DNA of 45,995 nucleotides from Streptomyces sp. CT34 (GCF_000805335.1 NZ_KN708638.1:3924371-3970365); one strand, 5' to 3'. Shown: positions 31,766 through 43,308, counted from the stretch's first letter. The notes: a model not told the origin generated them from the letters alone. Numbers and translations are program-made.

Positions 31766-31842
31766 GCCGGGGGCGGGGCCCGGGGAATCTGGGTGCGGAC
31801 CGGACAGGCCCCAGCGGTCCGGTGCCCCGACCTGCCCCCGGC
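31766..31842. terminator. Branched inverted repeat after the aminotransferase gene
   Basis: GCCGGGGGC (31766-31774) can pair with GCCCCCGGC (31834-31842). Inside, CGGACC (31796-31801) pairs with GGTCCG (31816-31821). The gap between them is only partly paired. It lies between the aminotransferase stop and the GT-C gene start. Confidence 0.4.
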
Positions 31843-31874
31843 GCGGAGGCGCGCCCCCGAACCGGAGGTGTCCC

Positions 31875-33125
31875 GTGTCCGCCGAGGCCGCCGAACCGCC
31901 CGAGACCGCCGAACCGCCGGCGTCGGTGCGGGCGGCGGAACCGGGCGGGCGGCCGGGGTCCGTACGGGAGCGGGTGCGGGCGGAGCTGCGGCGGGCGCGG
32001 ACCGCGCTGGTGCTGTTCGCCGGGGTCCGGGCCACCGGGTTGCTGTGCACCGCGGCGTGGGCCTGGCACACCGGGCGGCATCCGCGGACGCTGCTGGGCG
32101 GGTCCTGGGACTCCAGGTGGTATCTGAACATTGCGCTGCACGGCTACGGGGCGCCAGTGCCGGCCGGGATGTGGCCCGATCTGCCCGGCGCGGACCTGGC
32201 GTTCTTCCCGCTGTACCCGTGGCTGGTGCGGGCGGTGGGAACGGCCGCCGTCCCGGTCGGGGCGGTGAACGCCGCCCTACTGGTCTCCTGGACGGCGGCC
32301 GGGGTGGCCGCCTGGGGGATCCACGCGGTCGGCGAGCGGCTGCACGGGCGGCGCACCGGAACCCTGCTCGTCGTCCTGTGGGCGCTGCTGCCGCAGGCCG
32401 TCATCGAGTCGCTGGCGTACACCGAGTCGCTGCTGACCGCGCTGTCCGCCTGGTCCCTGTACGCGCTGCTGACCCGGCGCTTCCTGCGGGCCGGGGTGCT
32501 GGCGGCGACGGCGGGGCTGGCCCGGCCCAACGGGCTGGCCGTCGTGGCGGCGGTGGGGGCGGGGGTGGCCGCGGAGCTGTGGCGGCGGCGGAGCGGCAGA
32601 GCCGGGGAGGGCGGCGGCCGGGGGCCCGGACTGCGGCCGGTGGCGGCCGTGCTGGTCGCGCCGGCCGGCTGGCTGGGATATGTGCTGTGGGTCGGGGCGC
32701 GGACCGGCGGCGGGCCGCTCGGGTACTTCGGCGTACAGGAGCTGTGGGGCTCCCGCTTCGACTTCGGGCGCGACACCCTGCGGGAGATCAGGCACCTGGT
32801 GCTCCTCGGCGCCCCGCCGGTGCACTTCATGACGATCGCGGTGGTCGCCGTGGCGCTGCTGCTGTACGCGCTGCTGGTGCTGGACCGACCGCCGGTCGCG
32901 CTGCTCGTCTACACCACGGTCCTGGTCGCCCTCGCGCTCGGCGGCACCGGCTACTTCCCGTCGAAGCCCCGCTTCCTGCTGCCGGCCTTCCCGCTGCTGC
33001 TGCCGGCCGCACGGGCACTGGCGCGGGCCCGGATCCGCACCGCCGTCCCGGTCGCCACCGCGCTCGCCGCGCTCTCGCTCGGGTACGGGGTCTATCTGCT
33101 GGCGATCGCGTCGCTGCCGTTGTGA
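31875..33125 (+). CDS. GT-C membrane mannosyltransferase (PIG-V-like)
   Basis: The 416-residue integral membrane protein has about ten helices. Its first extracytoplasmic loop has WDSRWY (78-83) and FFPLYPW (110-116), the acidic and aromatic motifs of PIG-V/GT-C glycosyltransferases that use polyprenyl-phosphate sugars. AYTESLL follows in a later loop, and GTGYFPSKPRFLLPAFPLLL near the end. It probably mannosylates a lipid or protein outside the membrane. The N-terminal 30 residues are a Pro/Glu/Ala tail. GTG at 31875 has GGAGG 7 nt upstream. It converges on the YbjN gene, with a hairpin overlapping its stop codon. Confidence 0.85.
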   Translation: MSAEAAEPPETAEPPASVRAAEPGGRPGSVRERVRAELRRARTALVLFAGVRATGLLCTAAWAWHTGRHPRTLLGGSWDSRWYLNIALHGYGAPVPAGMWPDLPGADLAFFPLYPWLVRAVGTAAVPVGAVNAALLVSWTAAGVAAWGIHAVGERLHGRRTGTLLVVLWALLPQAVIESLAYTESLLTALSAWSLYALLTRRFLRAGVLAATAGLARPNGLAVVAAVGAGVAAELWRRRSGRAGEGGGRGPGLRPVAAVLVAPAGWLGYVLWVGARTGGGPLGYFGVQELWGSRFDFGRDTLREIRHLVLLGAPPVHFMTIAVVAVALLLYALLVLDRPPVALLVYTTVLVALALGGTGYFPSKPRFLLPAFPLLLPAARALARARIRTAVPVATALAALSLGYGVYLLAIASLPL

Positions 33126-33175
33126 CGCCGTTACAGCGGCCCTCCCCCGGGACGCGCCGCCGTAACGGCGTCACA
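33121..33175. terminator. 14-bp hairpin starting at the mannosyltransferase stop codon
   Basis: TGTGACGCCGTTAC (33121-33134) pairs perfectly with GTAACGGCGTCACA (33162-33175), with a further GCGGC/GCCGC pairing inside. The TGA stop of the mannosyltransferase (33123-33125) is inside the left arm. Confidence 0.85.
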
Positions 33176-33183
33176 GACGACAC

Positions 33184-33222
33184 GGGCCCCGGGAAACCGA
33201 CAACGGTCGGCTCCCGGGGCCC
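33184..33222. terminator. 11-bp hairpin after the YbjN gene
   Basis: GGGCCCCGGGA (33184-33194) and TCCCGGGGCCC (33212-33222) pair perfectly, and CCGAC/GTCGG extends the stem inside. It lies 30 nt past the YbjN stop (minus strand), only 9 bp from the preceding hairpin, so the two convergent genes each have one. Confidence 0.8.
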
Positions 33223-33251
33223 GCGCAGCCGGGGTGCGGGTCGGACAGGGC

Positions 33252-33788
33252 TCAGCCCTCGTCGTCCCCCGGCTTCTCGTCGGAGTCGCCTTCGATCTCG
33301 GCCTCCAAACCGAGCTGCTCGACGATCCACTTGTCGAATTCGATCGAGGCGCGAACCCAGCTGACCGTGCTCGACACGAAGTGTTCGAGCGAGACACCGG
33401 TGCCGACCAGCATCGATGCCTCACCGATCAGACGGACCGTGCCGTCGTCATGGGTGTGGGTGTACGCCTTGGGCCACAGCGTCCGGCGGTTCCAGTCGTC
33501 GATCGCCTCCAGCAGCTTCGACTTCTCGTCGATGCCGTGGGCACGGTCGTAGAACGTGCGGACGGAGAAGATCTGCTGCTCCTCCTCGCCCCGGAACATG
33601 AAGTACGTGCGGAACTGCTCCCACGGGGCGGCGAGGTCACCCTCCTCGTCGACTACGTACTTCAGCTCCATCTGGTCGAGGAGCTGCTTGACCAGGTCCT
33701 GGTCGGGCACGACGGGACCATCAGGCCCCGACGGCTGCGGTTCGGGCTGGCCCCCGAAATTCGGAATCGAGGACGGGTCGATGCTCAC
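33252..33788 (-). CDS. YbjN-domain protein
   Basis: The 178-residue soluble protein has a Pro/Gly-rich lead (1-30) and then the YbjN fold: LVKQLLDQMELKYVVDEEGD, FRTYFMFRGEEEQQIFSVRT, LLEAIDDWNRRTLWPKAYTH and EASMLVGTGVSLEHF. It resembles type III secretion chaperone-like folds and is widespread in actinobacteria, without a defined reaction. GTG at 33788 has AAGGGA 10 nt upstream; the frame stays open to 33872. It lies 122 nt downstream of clpB on the same strand and may be reached by heat-shock transcription. Confidence 0.85.
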   Translation of the reverse strand: MSIDPSSIPNFGGQPEPQPSGPDGPVVPDQDLVKQLLDQMELKYVVDEEGDLAAPWEQFRTYFMFRGEEEQQIFSVRTFYDRAHGIDEKSKLLEAIDDWNRRTLWPKAYTHTHDDGTVRLIGEASMLVGTGVSLEHFVSSTVSWVRASIEFDKWIVEQLGLEAEIEGDSDEKPGDDEG

Positions 33789-33910
33789 CGTGGAAATCCC
33801 TTCGTATGGTCCCTGCCATCCTCCCCCATATGCGCCCCGTCGTGGCAACCCCGGCCGGCGGACGGGGCGCATCCGCGGTGACCGGCGGGCGCGCGCCCCG
33901 GCCGGAACGG

Positions 33911-36565
<2,655 letters not shown>

Positions 36566-36661
36566 GTCCTCGTGCTCCTCCTCGTGTGCTGTGCGCTGCG
36601 CGCGCTCCTGCGTACCGATCCTGCCGCGGGGGCCAGCCCTGCTTTGGCCAACGTGCGATAA

Positions 36662-36682
36662 GTTGAGTCTATTCCACTCAAG
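36662..36682. promoter_or_regulatory. HAIR box (HspR-binding site) at clpB
   Basis: GTTGAGT, 7 bp, ACTCAAG matches the HspR consensus CTTGAGT-N7-ACTCAAG except for one outer base. It sits almost exactly midway between the divergent clpB and Uma2 genes. Confidence 0.9.
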
Positions 36683-36777
36683 GCGCTCGATCACGCTTCC
36701 GAGTGAAGATCCGACCATCGGCCGCTTCCGCCAGCCATGGCCGGCAACACTGGCCTTCGACCACAAGGAGGTGCAGC

Positions 36778-37359
36778 ATGACGGCTATGGCATACGAGCC
36801 GATGGCCACAGACAAAGAATCCCTCCTGGACTTCTTTCTCAGCCTGGACACCCCTGAGGGATTCCGGGCCGAGCTCATCGAGGGGGACATTGTCGTGACG
36901 CCGCCGACCGACGGAGATCACGAGGACTACCTGGGCGTCGTCAACGAGCAGGTGTACGGGGAGTCGGCAACTCCCATGCGGATCTCGGGCTACAAGGGAC
37001 TCGTCCTTTCCAGCTCAGGTGACCATCCCGAAGACCATGTGATCCCTGACGCCACCATCGCCCCACGCTCATTGCGCCTTTTCCGGGGTGCCCCACCATG
37101 GATGCCCAGTGACGGTGTTGCCATGGTCGTCGAAGTGACATCGACCAAGCCCAGTAACGACCGCGAGGGCAAGAGGCGCGCCTACGCCCGCGCCAGCATT
37201 CCGCTCTACCTCCTCATCGACCGCGACAAGTCCACGGTGACCCTGTTCAGCGATCCGTCCGCGGGAGACTACGTGGGCAACATCACCGTCCCCTTCGGCA
37301 AACCCGTCCCCCTCCCCGCCCCCTTCTCCTTCGACCTCGACACCAGCGAATTCCTCTAG
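36778..37359 (+). CDS. Uma2-family PD-(D/E)XK nuclease-fold protein
   Basis: The 193-residue protein belongs to the Uma2 (former DUF820) family: [20 protein letters not shown], Asp91 in [11 protein letters not shown], and Glu119 in [20 protein letters not shown], which together give a restriction-endonuclease-like metal site. Family members are abundant in Streptomyces and cyanobacteria; a biological substrate is not established. ATG at 36778 has a near-perfect AAGGAGG 6 nt upstream. Codon use is a little less G/C-biased than in its neighbours, which may hint at mobility. It is divergent from clpB and shares its HAIR-containing promoter region. Confidence 0.9.
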   Translation: MTAMAYEPMATDKESLLDFFLSLDTPEGFRAELIEGDIVVTPPTDGDHEDYLGVVNEQVYGESATPMRISGYKGLVLSSSGDHPEDHVIPDATIAPRSLRLFRGAPPWMPSDGVAMVVEVTSTKPSNDREGKRRAYARASIPLYLLIDRDKSTVTLFSDPSAGDYVGNITVPFGKPVPLPAPFSFDLDTSEFL

Positions 37360-37399
37360 CCGGCGGGGCCGGTCTCCGGCCCCCAACTACCCTGGCCCC

Positions 37400-37804
37400 A
37401 TGGCCCACGACCTGAGCGCCCTCAGTCCCGAGTACCTCGCCTTCTGGGGCGAGTACTTCATGCCCACGCTGACGACCCTGCGTACGGACGGCACACCGCA
37501 TGTCGTGCCGGTCGGTGTCACCTACGACGCCGGGCAGCGGATCGCGCGGATCATCACCCGCAAGGACAGCACCAAGGTCAAGAACGTCCTGGCCGCCGGA
37601 GCCGACGGGGCCACCGTGGCGGTGTGCCAGGTGGACCGCGGTCGCTGGGCGACGCTGGAGGGCGTCGCCCGGGTGCGCACGGACGCCGAGTCGGTGGCCG
37701 ACGCGGTGCGCCGGTACGCCGAGCGGTACGGCCGGACCCCGGAGCCCAACCCCGATCGCGTCATGATCGAGATCTCGGTGACCAGGGCACTCGGACGAGC
37801 CTGA
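37400..37804 (+). CDS. PPOX-class, probably F420-dependent, oxidoreductase
   Basis: The 134-residue split-barrel protein has the flavin/F420-binding pattern FMPTLTTLRTDGTPHVVPVG, followed by ARIITRKDSTKVKNVLAAG and VDRGRWATLEGVARVRTD. Small actinobacterial proteins of this kind bind deazaflavin F420 rather than FMN and reduce varied quinone-like or tetrapyrrole substrates. Which substrate is used here cannot be told. The ATG start has no clear ribosome site. It follows the Uma2 gene by 40 nt on the same strand. Confidence 0.85.
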   Translation: MAHDLSALSPEYLAFWGEYFMPTLTTLRTDGTPHVVPVGVTYDAGQRIARIITRKDSTKVKNVLAAGADGATVAVCQVDRGRWATLEGVARVRTDAESVADAVRRYAERYGRTPEPNPDRVMIEISVTRALGRA

Positions 37805-38035
37805 GCGCCAACGGCCAACTCCCTTCCGCGAGTTCCACCAGCCCCGTTCCGGACCCGTGCCCGTGCCAGGCGGCACCGGCCACGCGTACTGGTCCGGACC
37901 TGGCCGAAACCCGCCCCTCCGGATCCGCCACAGGGCGCCTTCCTGGTACTCAGGAACGGCAGGAACGAACACCTCCGTACAACGGCGAGCGGCATCGGAC
38001 CTGTCCCGGGCACAAAGACGGCAGCTGGAGGCCGC

Positions 38036-38272
38036 ATGGCGTCGGCATCAGGTATCGCGACGACCGTTCCACGCCGTCCGCGCCCCGCCCCTCCCCGCCC
38101 GTACGCCGAGAACTGCCCCCGGTGCGGCGGCCAGTTGGCCGTGAACCAGGACGGCTGGAAGATCTGCCACGCCTGCGGATACGCCTCGCCACCCGGTACA
38201 GCCCCTCCACCGCGGGCCCTCGGCGGGGGTATCGTCGCCCCCACAGTCGCCACGCCCCGGAGGGCACGATGA
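38036..38272 (+). CDS. Small zinc-ribbon protein
   Basis: The 78-residue protein has CPRCGGQLAVNQDGWKICHACGY (residues 27-49; Cys at 27, 30, 44 and 47), a classic zinc ribbon, flanked by Pro-rich disordered ends. ATG at 38036 has GGAGG 5 nt upstream. Its TGA overlaps the ATG of the next gene (ATGA), so the two products are made together. Third codon positions support coding in the ribbon. Confidence 0.65.
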   Translation: MASASGIATTVPRRPRPAPPRPYAENCPRCGGQLAVNQDGWKICHACGYASPPGTAPPPRALGGGIVAPTVATPRRAR

Positions 38273-38673
38273 ACTCGGTCCGAGTGACGGCGATCGCCTG
38301 CCTGATGCCGCTGTCCGAGCTGGACGAGGATCCGTTCCTGGTCGATGACCGCAGCCAGCACGACATGTGCAAACAGTGGGCGGCTGCCCGTGACTACCAC
38401 CTGACCTGCCAGCTCAGCCTGCACCAGCTGCGCGCCGACCACAGCGCGCTGTGGAGCGACGTCGAAGAGGGCCTGGTCGATGTGTTCGTGACGCCCAACC
38501 GCCGGGCGCTGGAGTACGCCATCGACGGGGCCGACGAGTTCAGCGCCCGGTGCGCGGCGGCGGGCGTCCGCCTGGAGACCGCCGATCTGGACGAGCCGGT
38601 CTATACGCTCACGATGAAGTCCCATGTGCACCGGCGGCTTTCGATGCCGACCGCGGGATACAACGGCTGCTGA
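38269..38673 (+). CDS. Resolvase-like domain protein, possibly without recombinase activity
   Basis: The 134-residue product (start ATG 38269, GGAGGG 7 nt upstream) is not one I can name. The stretch RSQHDMCKQWAAARDYHLT, then LRADHSALWSDVEEGLVDVF, VTPNRRALEYAIDGADEFSA and CAAAGVRLETADL, has the order and spacing of the serine-recombinase catalytic domain (helix D region, Asp-Ser pair, the arginine of the active site). The N-terminus reads VRVTAIACLMPLSEL instead of the usual Tyr-x-Arg-x-Ser, so the nucleophile is doubtful, and no DNA-binding tail exists. It is coupled to a zinc-ribbon gene upstream. Strong terminator downstream. Confidence 0.55.
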   Translation: MNSVRVTAIACLMPLSELDEDPFLVDDRSQHDMCKQWAAARDYHLTCQLSLHQLRADHSALWSDVEEGLVDVFVTPNRRALEYAIDGADEFSARCAAAGVRLETADLDEPVYTLTMKSHVHRRLSMPTAGYNGC

Positions 38674-38688
38674 CGGTAGGGAAACGGC

Positions 38689-38727
38689 GCGGGAGGGGCC
38701 GGGGTGGTGATCCCCGGCCCCTCCCGC
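38689..38727. terminator. 16-bp hairpin between convergent gene pair and hspR
   Basis: Arms 38689-38704 and 38712-38727 pair perfectly over 16 bp with a 7-nt loop (TGGTGAT). It ends the plus-strand pair and the dnaK operon, which converge here. Confidence 0.9.
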
Positions 38728-38755
38728 ACACGTACGAGGCGGTGGCGCTGCCGCG

Positions 38756-39211
38756 CTACTCCGACGACCGCTTGGGCCGCCACACCACCAGCGCACTGGT
38801 CTGCTGGACGTCCTGATACGGCACCAGATCACGGCGGTACGAGGCGTGCACCGCCGCTTCCCGCTGCCGCATCGCGCTGGCCGCGCCCTCCAGGGCGCCC
38901 TGGAGTTCGGCGACCCGCTGCTGGAGGGCCGCGACCTGGTTCTCCAGCTCGATGATGCGCTTGATGCCGGCGAGGTTGATGCCCTCCTCCTGCGACAACT
39001 GCTGGACGGTGCGCAGCAGTTCGATGTCGCGGGCGGAGTACCGGCGGCCCCGGCCGGCGGTGCGGTCGGGGGAGACCAGGCCCAGGCGGTCGTACTGCCG
39101 CAGGGTCTGTGGATGCAGGCCGGAGAGCTGAGCCGCGACGGAGATGACGTACACCGGCGACTCATCGGTCAGTTCATACGGGTTACGACGCTGCCCGCCC
39201 CGGCTGTCCAT
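38756..39211 (-). CDS. hspR: Heat-shock repressor HspR (MerR family)
   Basis: HspR binds HAIR boxes and represses the dnaK operon, clpB and a few others; DnaK is its known co-repressor in Streptomyces. The 151-residue product has the MerR-type HTH (VYVISVAAQLSGLHPQTLRQYDRLG, residues 20-44), the wing ending RGRRYSARDIELL, and a C-terminal coiled coil (LENQVAALQQRVAELQGAL). It is the last gene of dnaK-grpE-dnaJ-hspR, one base from the dnaJ stop. Confidence 0.97.
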   Translation of the reverse strand: MDSRGGQRRNPYELTDESPVYVISVAAQLSGLHPQTLRQYDRLGLVSPDRTAGRGRRYSARDIELLRTVQQLSQEEGINLAGIKRIIELENQVAALQQRVAELQGALEGAASAMRQREAAVHASYRRDLVPYQDVQQTSALVVWRPKRSSE

Positions 39212-39212
39212 C

Positions 39213-40385
39213 TCAAGCTCCCTTCGCGGCCTGGAACAGCTCCGCCCGCGGGTCCGGTCCCGCGGTCGCCTCGCGATAGGTCTCCAGCGACTGCCTCGCC
39301 TTGTCGCTGAGATCCCCGGGAACGAGCACCTCTATGGTGACCAGCAGATCACCGCGGGTGCCGTCCTTACGGGCCGCGCCCTTGCCGCGGGCCCGCATCG
39401 TGCGTCCGTTGGGAGTGCCGGCCGGCAGCTTGAGCTTCACCGGCGGGCCGCCCAGCGTCGGCACCTTGATCTCGCCACCGAGCGCGGCCTCCGGGAAGGT
39501 GACCGGCACCGTGATGGTGAGGTTGTCGCCCTTGCGGCCGAAGACCGGGTGGGCGTCGACATGGACGACCACGTACAGATCGCCGGCCGGGCCGCCCTGT
39601 TCACCGGGAGCGCCCTTGCCACGCAGCCGGATCCGCTGCCCGTCCGAGACGCCCGCGGGGATGCGGACCTGCATCGTGCGGGCACTGGTCGCCCGCCCGC
39701 TGCCCTTGCAGACGTCGCAGGCGTCCTGGGCGATCAGGCCGCGGCCCTTGCAGTCGGCGCACGGGTCGGTGAGCGAGAAGCCACCGCCCGCGCCCCGGCT
39801 GACCTGGCCGGTGCCGACACAGGTCGGGCAGACCCGAGGCGTACCGTTTTTGTCGCCGGTGCCGGAACACGCCTTGCAGGGCGCCTGACTGGACATCCGC
39901 AGCGGGACCGTGGCCCCGTCGACCGCCTCGGTGAAGCTGAGCGTCACCTCGGACTCGATGTCCTGGCCGCGGCGCGGCTGCGTGCGCGTACCGGTGCCGC
40001 CGCGGTTGAACAGGCCGCCGAAGACGTCCCCGAGCCCGCCGCCGAAGCCGCCGGCGCCGCCGCCCTGACCGTGCGAGCCCCCGAAGAGGTCGCCCAGGTC
40101 GAAGTTGAAGCTGCCGCCGCCTCCGGGGCCGGGCCGGAAGCCGCCGTTGCCGAACAGCGCCCGTGCCTCGTCGTACTCCTTGCGGCGCTTGGCGTCGCCC
40201 AGGATGTCGTTGGCCTCGGAGATCTCCTTGAAGCGCTCCTCGGCCTTGGCGTCGCCCTTGTTGGCGTCCGGGTGGAACTCGCGGGCGAGCTTGCGGTACG
40301 CCTTCTTGATCTCCGCTTCCGTGGCGTCCTTCGGGACGCCGAGGACCTTGTAGTAGTCCTTCTCGACGAAGTCCTTGGTGCTCAT
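39213..40385 (-). CDS. dnaJ: Co-chaperone DnaJ
   Basis: DnaJ delivers substrates to DnaK and stimulates its ATPase. The 390-residue protein has the J domain with HPD at residues 38-40, a Gly/Phe-rich linker (about 78-135), four CxxCxGxG zinc repeats beginning CKACSGTG, CPTCVGTG, CADCKGRG and CDVCKGSG, and the two C-terminal beta-domains. It is third in the dnaK operon, 45 nt from grpE. Streptomyces genomes usually carry a second dnaJ elsewhere; this one, next to hspR, is the heat-shock copy. Confidence 0.97.
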   Translation of the reverse strand: MSTKDFVEKDYYKVLGVPKDATEAEIKKAYRKLAREFHPDANKGDAKAEERFKEISEANDILGDAKRRKEYDEARALFGNGGFRPGPGGGGSFNFDLGDLFGGSHGQGGGAGGFGGGLGDVFGGLFNRGGTGTRTQPRRGQDIESEVTLSFTEAVDGATVPLRMSSQAPCKACSGTGDKNGTPRVCPTCVGTGQVSRGAGGGFSLTDPCADCKGRGLIAQDACDVCKGSGRATSARTMQVRIPAGVSDGQRIRLRGKGAPGEQGGPAGDLYVVVHVDAHPVFGRKGDNLTITVPVTFPEAALGGEIKVPTLGGPPVKLKLPAGTPNGRTMRARGKGAARKDGTRGDLLVTIEVLVPGDLSDKARQSLETYREATAGPDPRAELFQAAKGA

Positions 40386-40430
40386 CCCCGACGTCCCTCC
40401 TTCCGCGCGGTTCTCTCTGCCGCCACTGCG

Positions 40431-41108
40431 TCAGCCCTCGTCCGGGCCACCGCTCTCCTCGTCCGAAGCCTTGGCCCCCTTGACACCCTTGGAGCCCTTG
40501 GCGTCCTCGTCGGAGGCGGACTTGGTGCTCTGCGCACCCGGCTGCGGTTCGGCGACGGCGACCCGCGCGGGGCGGATCGTCCGCTCACCGATGCGATACC
40601 CGGGCTGCAGGATGGCGACGCATGTCGTCTCCGTCACGTCCGGCGCATACGAATGCATCAGCGCTTCGTGGATCGTCGGGTCGAAGGGCTCGCCCTCCTT
40701 GCCGAACTGCTGCAGACCGAGCTTGGCGACCACGGTCTCCAGCGATTCGGCAACCGACTTGAAGCCGCCGACCAGTTCGCCGTGCTCACGGGCCCGGCCC
40801 ACGTCGTCGAGTACCGGAAGGAGCTCGGACAGCAGATTCGCCGCGGCGATCTCCTTGACCGTGACCCGGTCCCGCTCCACCCGGCGGCGGTAGTTCTGGT
40901 ACTCCGCCTGGAGCCGCTGGAGGTCCGCCGTGCGCTCGTTGAGCGCCGAACGCACCTGGTCCAGCTGCGCCTGGAGCGCCACGTCCTGTACGTCCCCGGC
41001 CGGGGCCGAGCCCGCCTTGTCGGCGGACTCGGCCTGCGCCGCGTCTTCGGGGGCGGCGTCGGAGGGGACGTCGGGCTTCTCGTCGAAGCCCGGGGTCTCC
41101 TCCGTCAC
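40431..41108 (-). CDS. grpE: Nucleotide-exchange factor GrpE
   Basis: GrpE releases ADP from DnaK. The 225-residue protein has an acidic, disordered N-terminus (about 1-50), the long coiled coil ([20 protein letters not shown], then [16 protein letters not shown]) and the C-terminal beta domain ([19 protein letters not shown] to [18 protein letters not shown]). A Lys/Glu-rich tail of about 40 residues follows. GTG at 41108 overlaps the dnaK stop as GTGA, so the two are translated together. Confidence 0.96.
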   Translation of the reverse strand: MTEETPGFDEKPDVPSDAAPEDAAQAESADKAGSAPAGDVQDVALQAQLDQVRSALNERTADLQRLQAEYQNYRRRVERDRVTVKEIAAANLLSELLPVLDDVGRAREHGELVGGFKSVAESLETVVAKLGLQQFGKEGEPFDPTIHEALMHSYAPDVTETTCVAILQPGYRIGERTIRPARVAVAEPQPGAQSTKSASDEDAKGSKGVKGAKASDEESGGPDEG

Positions 41109-42964
41109 GCCGCACCGTCCTTCTTGGGCTTCTCCTCGTCGACGATCTCGGCGTCGACGACGTCGTCCTCGGCCTTGCCCTGCTGGCCGGCGTGGGCGCC
41201 CTCGGCACCGCCGGCGGCACCCTGCGCGGCCTGGGCGTCGGCGTACATGGCCTGGCCCAGCTTCTGCGAGACGGCCGCGACCTTCTCGGTGGCGGTGCGG
41301 ATCTCGGCGGTGTCCTCGCCCTTGAGCTTCTCCTTCAGCTCGCCGACCGCGGTCTCGACCTCGGTCTTCACCTCAGCGGGGACCTTGTCCTCGTTGTCCT
41401 TGAGGAACTTCTCGGTCTGGTAGACCAGTTGCTCGCCCTGGTTGCGGGTCTCGGCGGCCTCGCGGCGCTTGTGGTCCTCGTCCGCGTAGCGCTCGGCCTC
41501 CTCACGCATCCGGTCGACCTCGTCCTTCGGCAGCGAGGAGCCGCCGGTGACGGTCATCTTCTGCTCCTTGCCGGTGCCGAGGTCCTTGGCGGTGACGTGC
41601 ATGATGCCGTTGGCGTCGATGTCGAAGGAGACCTCGATCTGCGGGACACCGCGCGGGGCCGGCGGCAGACCGGTCAGCTCGAACATCCCGAGCTTCTTGT
41701 TGTACGCCGCGATCTCGCGCTCGCCCTGGTAGACCTGGATCTGCACGGACGGCTGGTTGTCCTCGGCCGTGGTGAAGATCTCCGACCGCTTGGTCGGGAT
41801 GGTCGTGTTGCGCTCGATGAGCTTGGTCATGATGCCGCCCTTGGTCTCGATACCGAGGGACAGCGGGGTGACGTCCAGCAGGAGGACGTCCTTGACCTCG
41901 CCCTTGAGGACACCGGCCTGGAGGGTGGCGCCGATCGCGACGACCTCGTCCGGGTTGACACCCTTGTTGGCGTCCTTGCCGCCGGTCAGCTCCTTGACGA
42001 GCTCGGCGACGGCCGGCATACGGGTCGAGCCGCCGACCAGGACCACGTGGTCGATGTCGGACAGCGCGATGCCGGCGTCCTTGATGACGTTGTGGAACGG
42101 GGTCTTGCAGCGGTCGAGCAGGTCCGCGGTCAGCTGCTGGAACTGGGAGCGGGTGAGCTTCTCGTCCAGGTGCAGCGGGCCCTCGGCGGAGGCGGTGATG
42201 TAGGGCAGGTTGATCGTCGTCTCGGTGGACGACGACAGCTCGATCTTCGCCTTCTCCGCGGCCTCGCGCAGGCGCTGGAGCGCCATCTTGTCCTTGGAGA
42301 GGTCGACGCCGTGGCCGTTGGCGAACTGCTTGACCAGGTAGTCGACGACGCGCTGGTCCCAGTCGTCACCACCGAGGTGGTTGTCACCGTTGGTGGCCTT
42401 CACCTCGACGACGCCGTCGCCGATCTCCAGCAGCGAGACGTCGAAGGTGCCACCACCGAGGTCGAAGACCAGAATGGTCTGGTCATCCTTCTCCAGGCCG
42501 TAGGCCAGGGCGGCGGCGGTCGGCTCGTTGACGATCCGCAGGACGTTGAGACCCGCGATCTCGCCGGCCTCCTTGGTGGCCTGGCGCTCGGAGTCGTTGA
42601 AGTAGGCGGGGACGGTGATGACCGCGTCCACAACCTTCTCGCCCAGGTACGCCTCGGCATCCCGCTTGAGCTTCTGCAGGATGAAGGCGCTCATCTGCTG
42701 CGGGTTGAAGTCCTTGCCGTCGATGTTGATCTTCCAGTCGGTGCCCATGTGGCGCTTGACCGACCGGATGGTCCTGTCGACGTTGGTGACCGCCTGGCGC
42801 TTCGCGACCTCGCCGACCAGCACCTCGCCGTTCTTGGCGAAGGCGACGACGGACGGCGTGGTCCTGGCGCCCTCGGCGTTGGTGATGACGGTGGGCTCAC
42901 CGCCTTCGAGAACACTGACGACGGAGTTCGTCGTGCCCAGGTCGATGCCGACCGCACGTGCCAT
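41105..42964 (-). CDS. dnaK: Chaperone DnaK (Hsp70)
   Basis: DnaK binds exposed hydrophobic segments in an ATP-driven cycle and, in Streptomyces, acts as HspR co-repressor. The 619-residue protein starts [20 protein letters not shown] at ATG 42964, with GGAGGA 6 nt upstream (the open frame runs on to 43054). The phosphate-binding loops GIDLGTTNS and [15 protein letters not shown], the linker [16 protein letters not shown] and the C-terminal lid ending in a charged tail are complete. Two HAIR boxes lie upstream. First gene of dnaK-grpE-dnaJ-hspR. Confidence 0.98.
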   Translation of the reverse strand: MARAVGIDLGTTNSVVSVLEGGEPTVITNAEGARTTPSVVAFAKNGEVLVGEVAKRQAVTNVDRTIRSVKRHMGTDWKINIDGKDFNPQQMSAFILQKLKRDAEAYLGEKVVDAVITVPAYFNDSERQATKEAGEIAGLNVLRIVNEPTAAALAYGLEKDDQTILVFDLGGGTFDVSLLEIGDGVVEVKATNGDNHLGGDDWDQRVVDYLVKQFANGHGVDLSKDKMALQRLREAAEKAKIELSSSTETTINLPYITASAEGPLHLDEKLTRSQFQQLTADLLDRCKTPFHNVIKDAGIALSDIDHVVLVGGSTRMPAVAELVKELTGGKDANKGVNPDEVVAIGATLQAGVLKGEVKDVLLLDVTPLSLGIETKGGIMTKLIERNTTIPTKRSEIFTTAEDNQPSVQIQVYQGEREIAAYNKKLGMFELTGLPPAPRGVPQIEVSFDIDANGIMHVTAKDLGTGKEQKMTVTGGSSLPKDEVDRMREEAERYADEDHKRREAAETRNQGEQLVYQTEKFLKDNEDKVPAEVKTEVETAVGELKEKLKGEDTAEIRTATEKVAAVSQKLGQAMYADAQAAQGAAGGAEGAHAGQQGKAEDDVVDAEIVDEEKPKKDGAA

Positions 42965-42982
42965 TTCGATTCCTCCAGCTGA

Positions 42983-43003
42983 CTTGAGTGGAACAGGCTC
43001 AAG
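42983..43003. promoter_or_regulatory. HAIR box 1 at dnaK
   Basis: CTTGAGT, 7 bp, GCTCAAG matches the HspR consensus with one change. It ends 19 bases before the dnaK start codon. Confidence 0.9.
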
Positions 43004-43034
43004 AGTGCAGCACAGGTCCGAACCTGTCAACAGA

Positions 43035-43055
43035 GCTGAGTCGGACGCGCTCAAC
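43035..43055. promoter_or_regulatory. HAIR box 2 at dnaK
   Basis: GCTGAGT, 7 bp, GCTCAAC is a weaker HspR site 32 bp upstream of box 1. The dnaK promoter of S. coelicolor is known to hold several such repeats. Confidence 0.75.
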
Positions 43056-43308
43056 TTTTATATGGGCCTTATCCTCACCGGGCCGCCACTCAAGACGCGG
43101 AGCCCCGGCGGGGGGGTTGCCCGCGCGACACAGATCACCGGCCGGGCGGCTTCATGAGGCCCGGAATACTGGGTAACCTCAGCCGCAGACCAAAAAAGTT
43201 ACTGCTTAGTAGTTCCGCTCGGATCCGGCTGATCTGGTCCCGCAGATCCCTCAGATCCCGCAGATCCCTTTAGATTTCGCCCGCTCTCGCAGGTTCGAGG
43301 AGCCCCCA
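43056..43308. other. Divergent region dnaK / Fe-S oxidoreductase
   Basis: Beyond the HAIR boxes there is an A/T-rich patch (AAAAAAGTTACTGCTTAGTA, 43193-43212) that could hold the plus-strand promoter, then the 9-bp repeats at 43243. No gene is seen. Confidence 0.45.
43243..43278. repeat. Nine-bp tandem repeat in the oxidoreductase leader
   Basis: CAGATCCCT, CAGATCCCG and CAGATCCCT follow at 43243, 43252 and 43261, with a degenerate TTAGATTTC at 43270. They end 30 nt before the start codon of the Fe-S oxidoreductase gene, so they lie in its leader or promoter. Confidence 0.75.

Noticed and set aside
36778..37359. Restriction enzyme or defence island around the Uma2 gene
   Set aside because: No methylase, helicase or other defence gene is near; the flanks are clpB and a PPOX protein.
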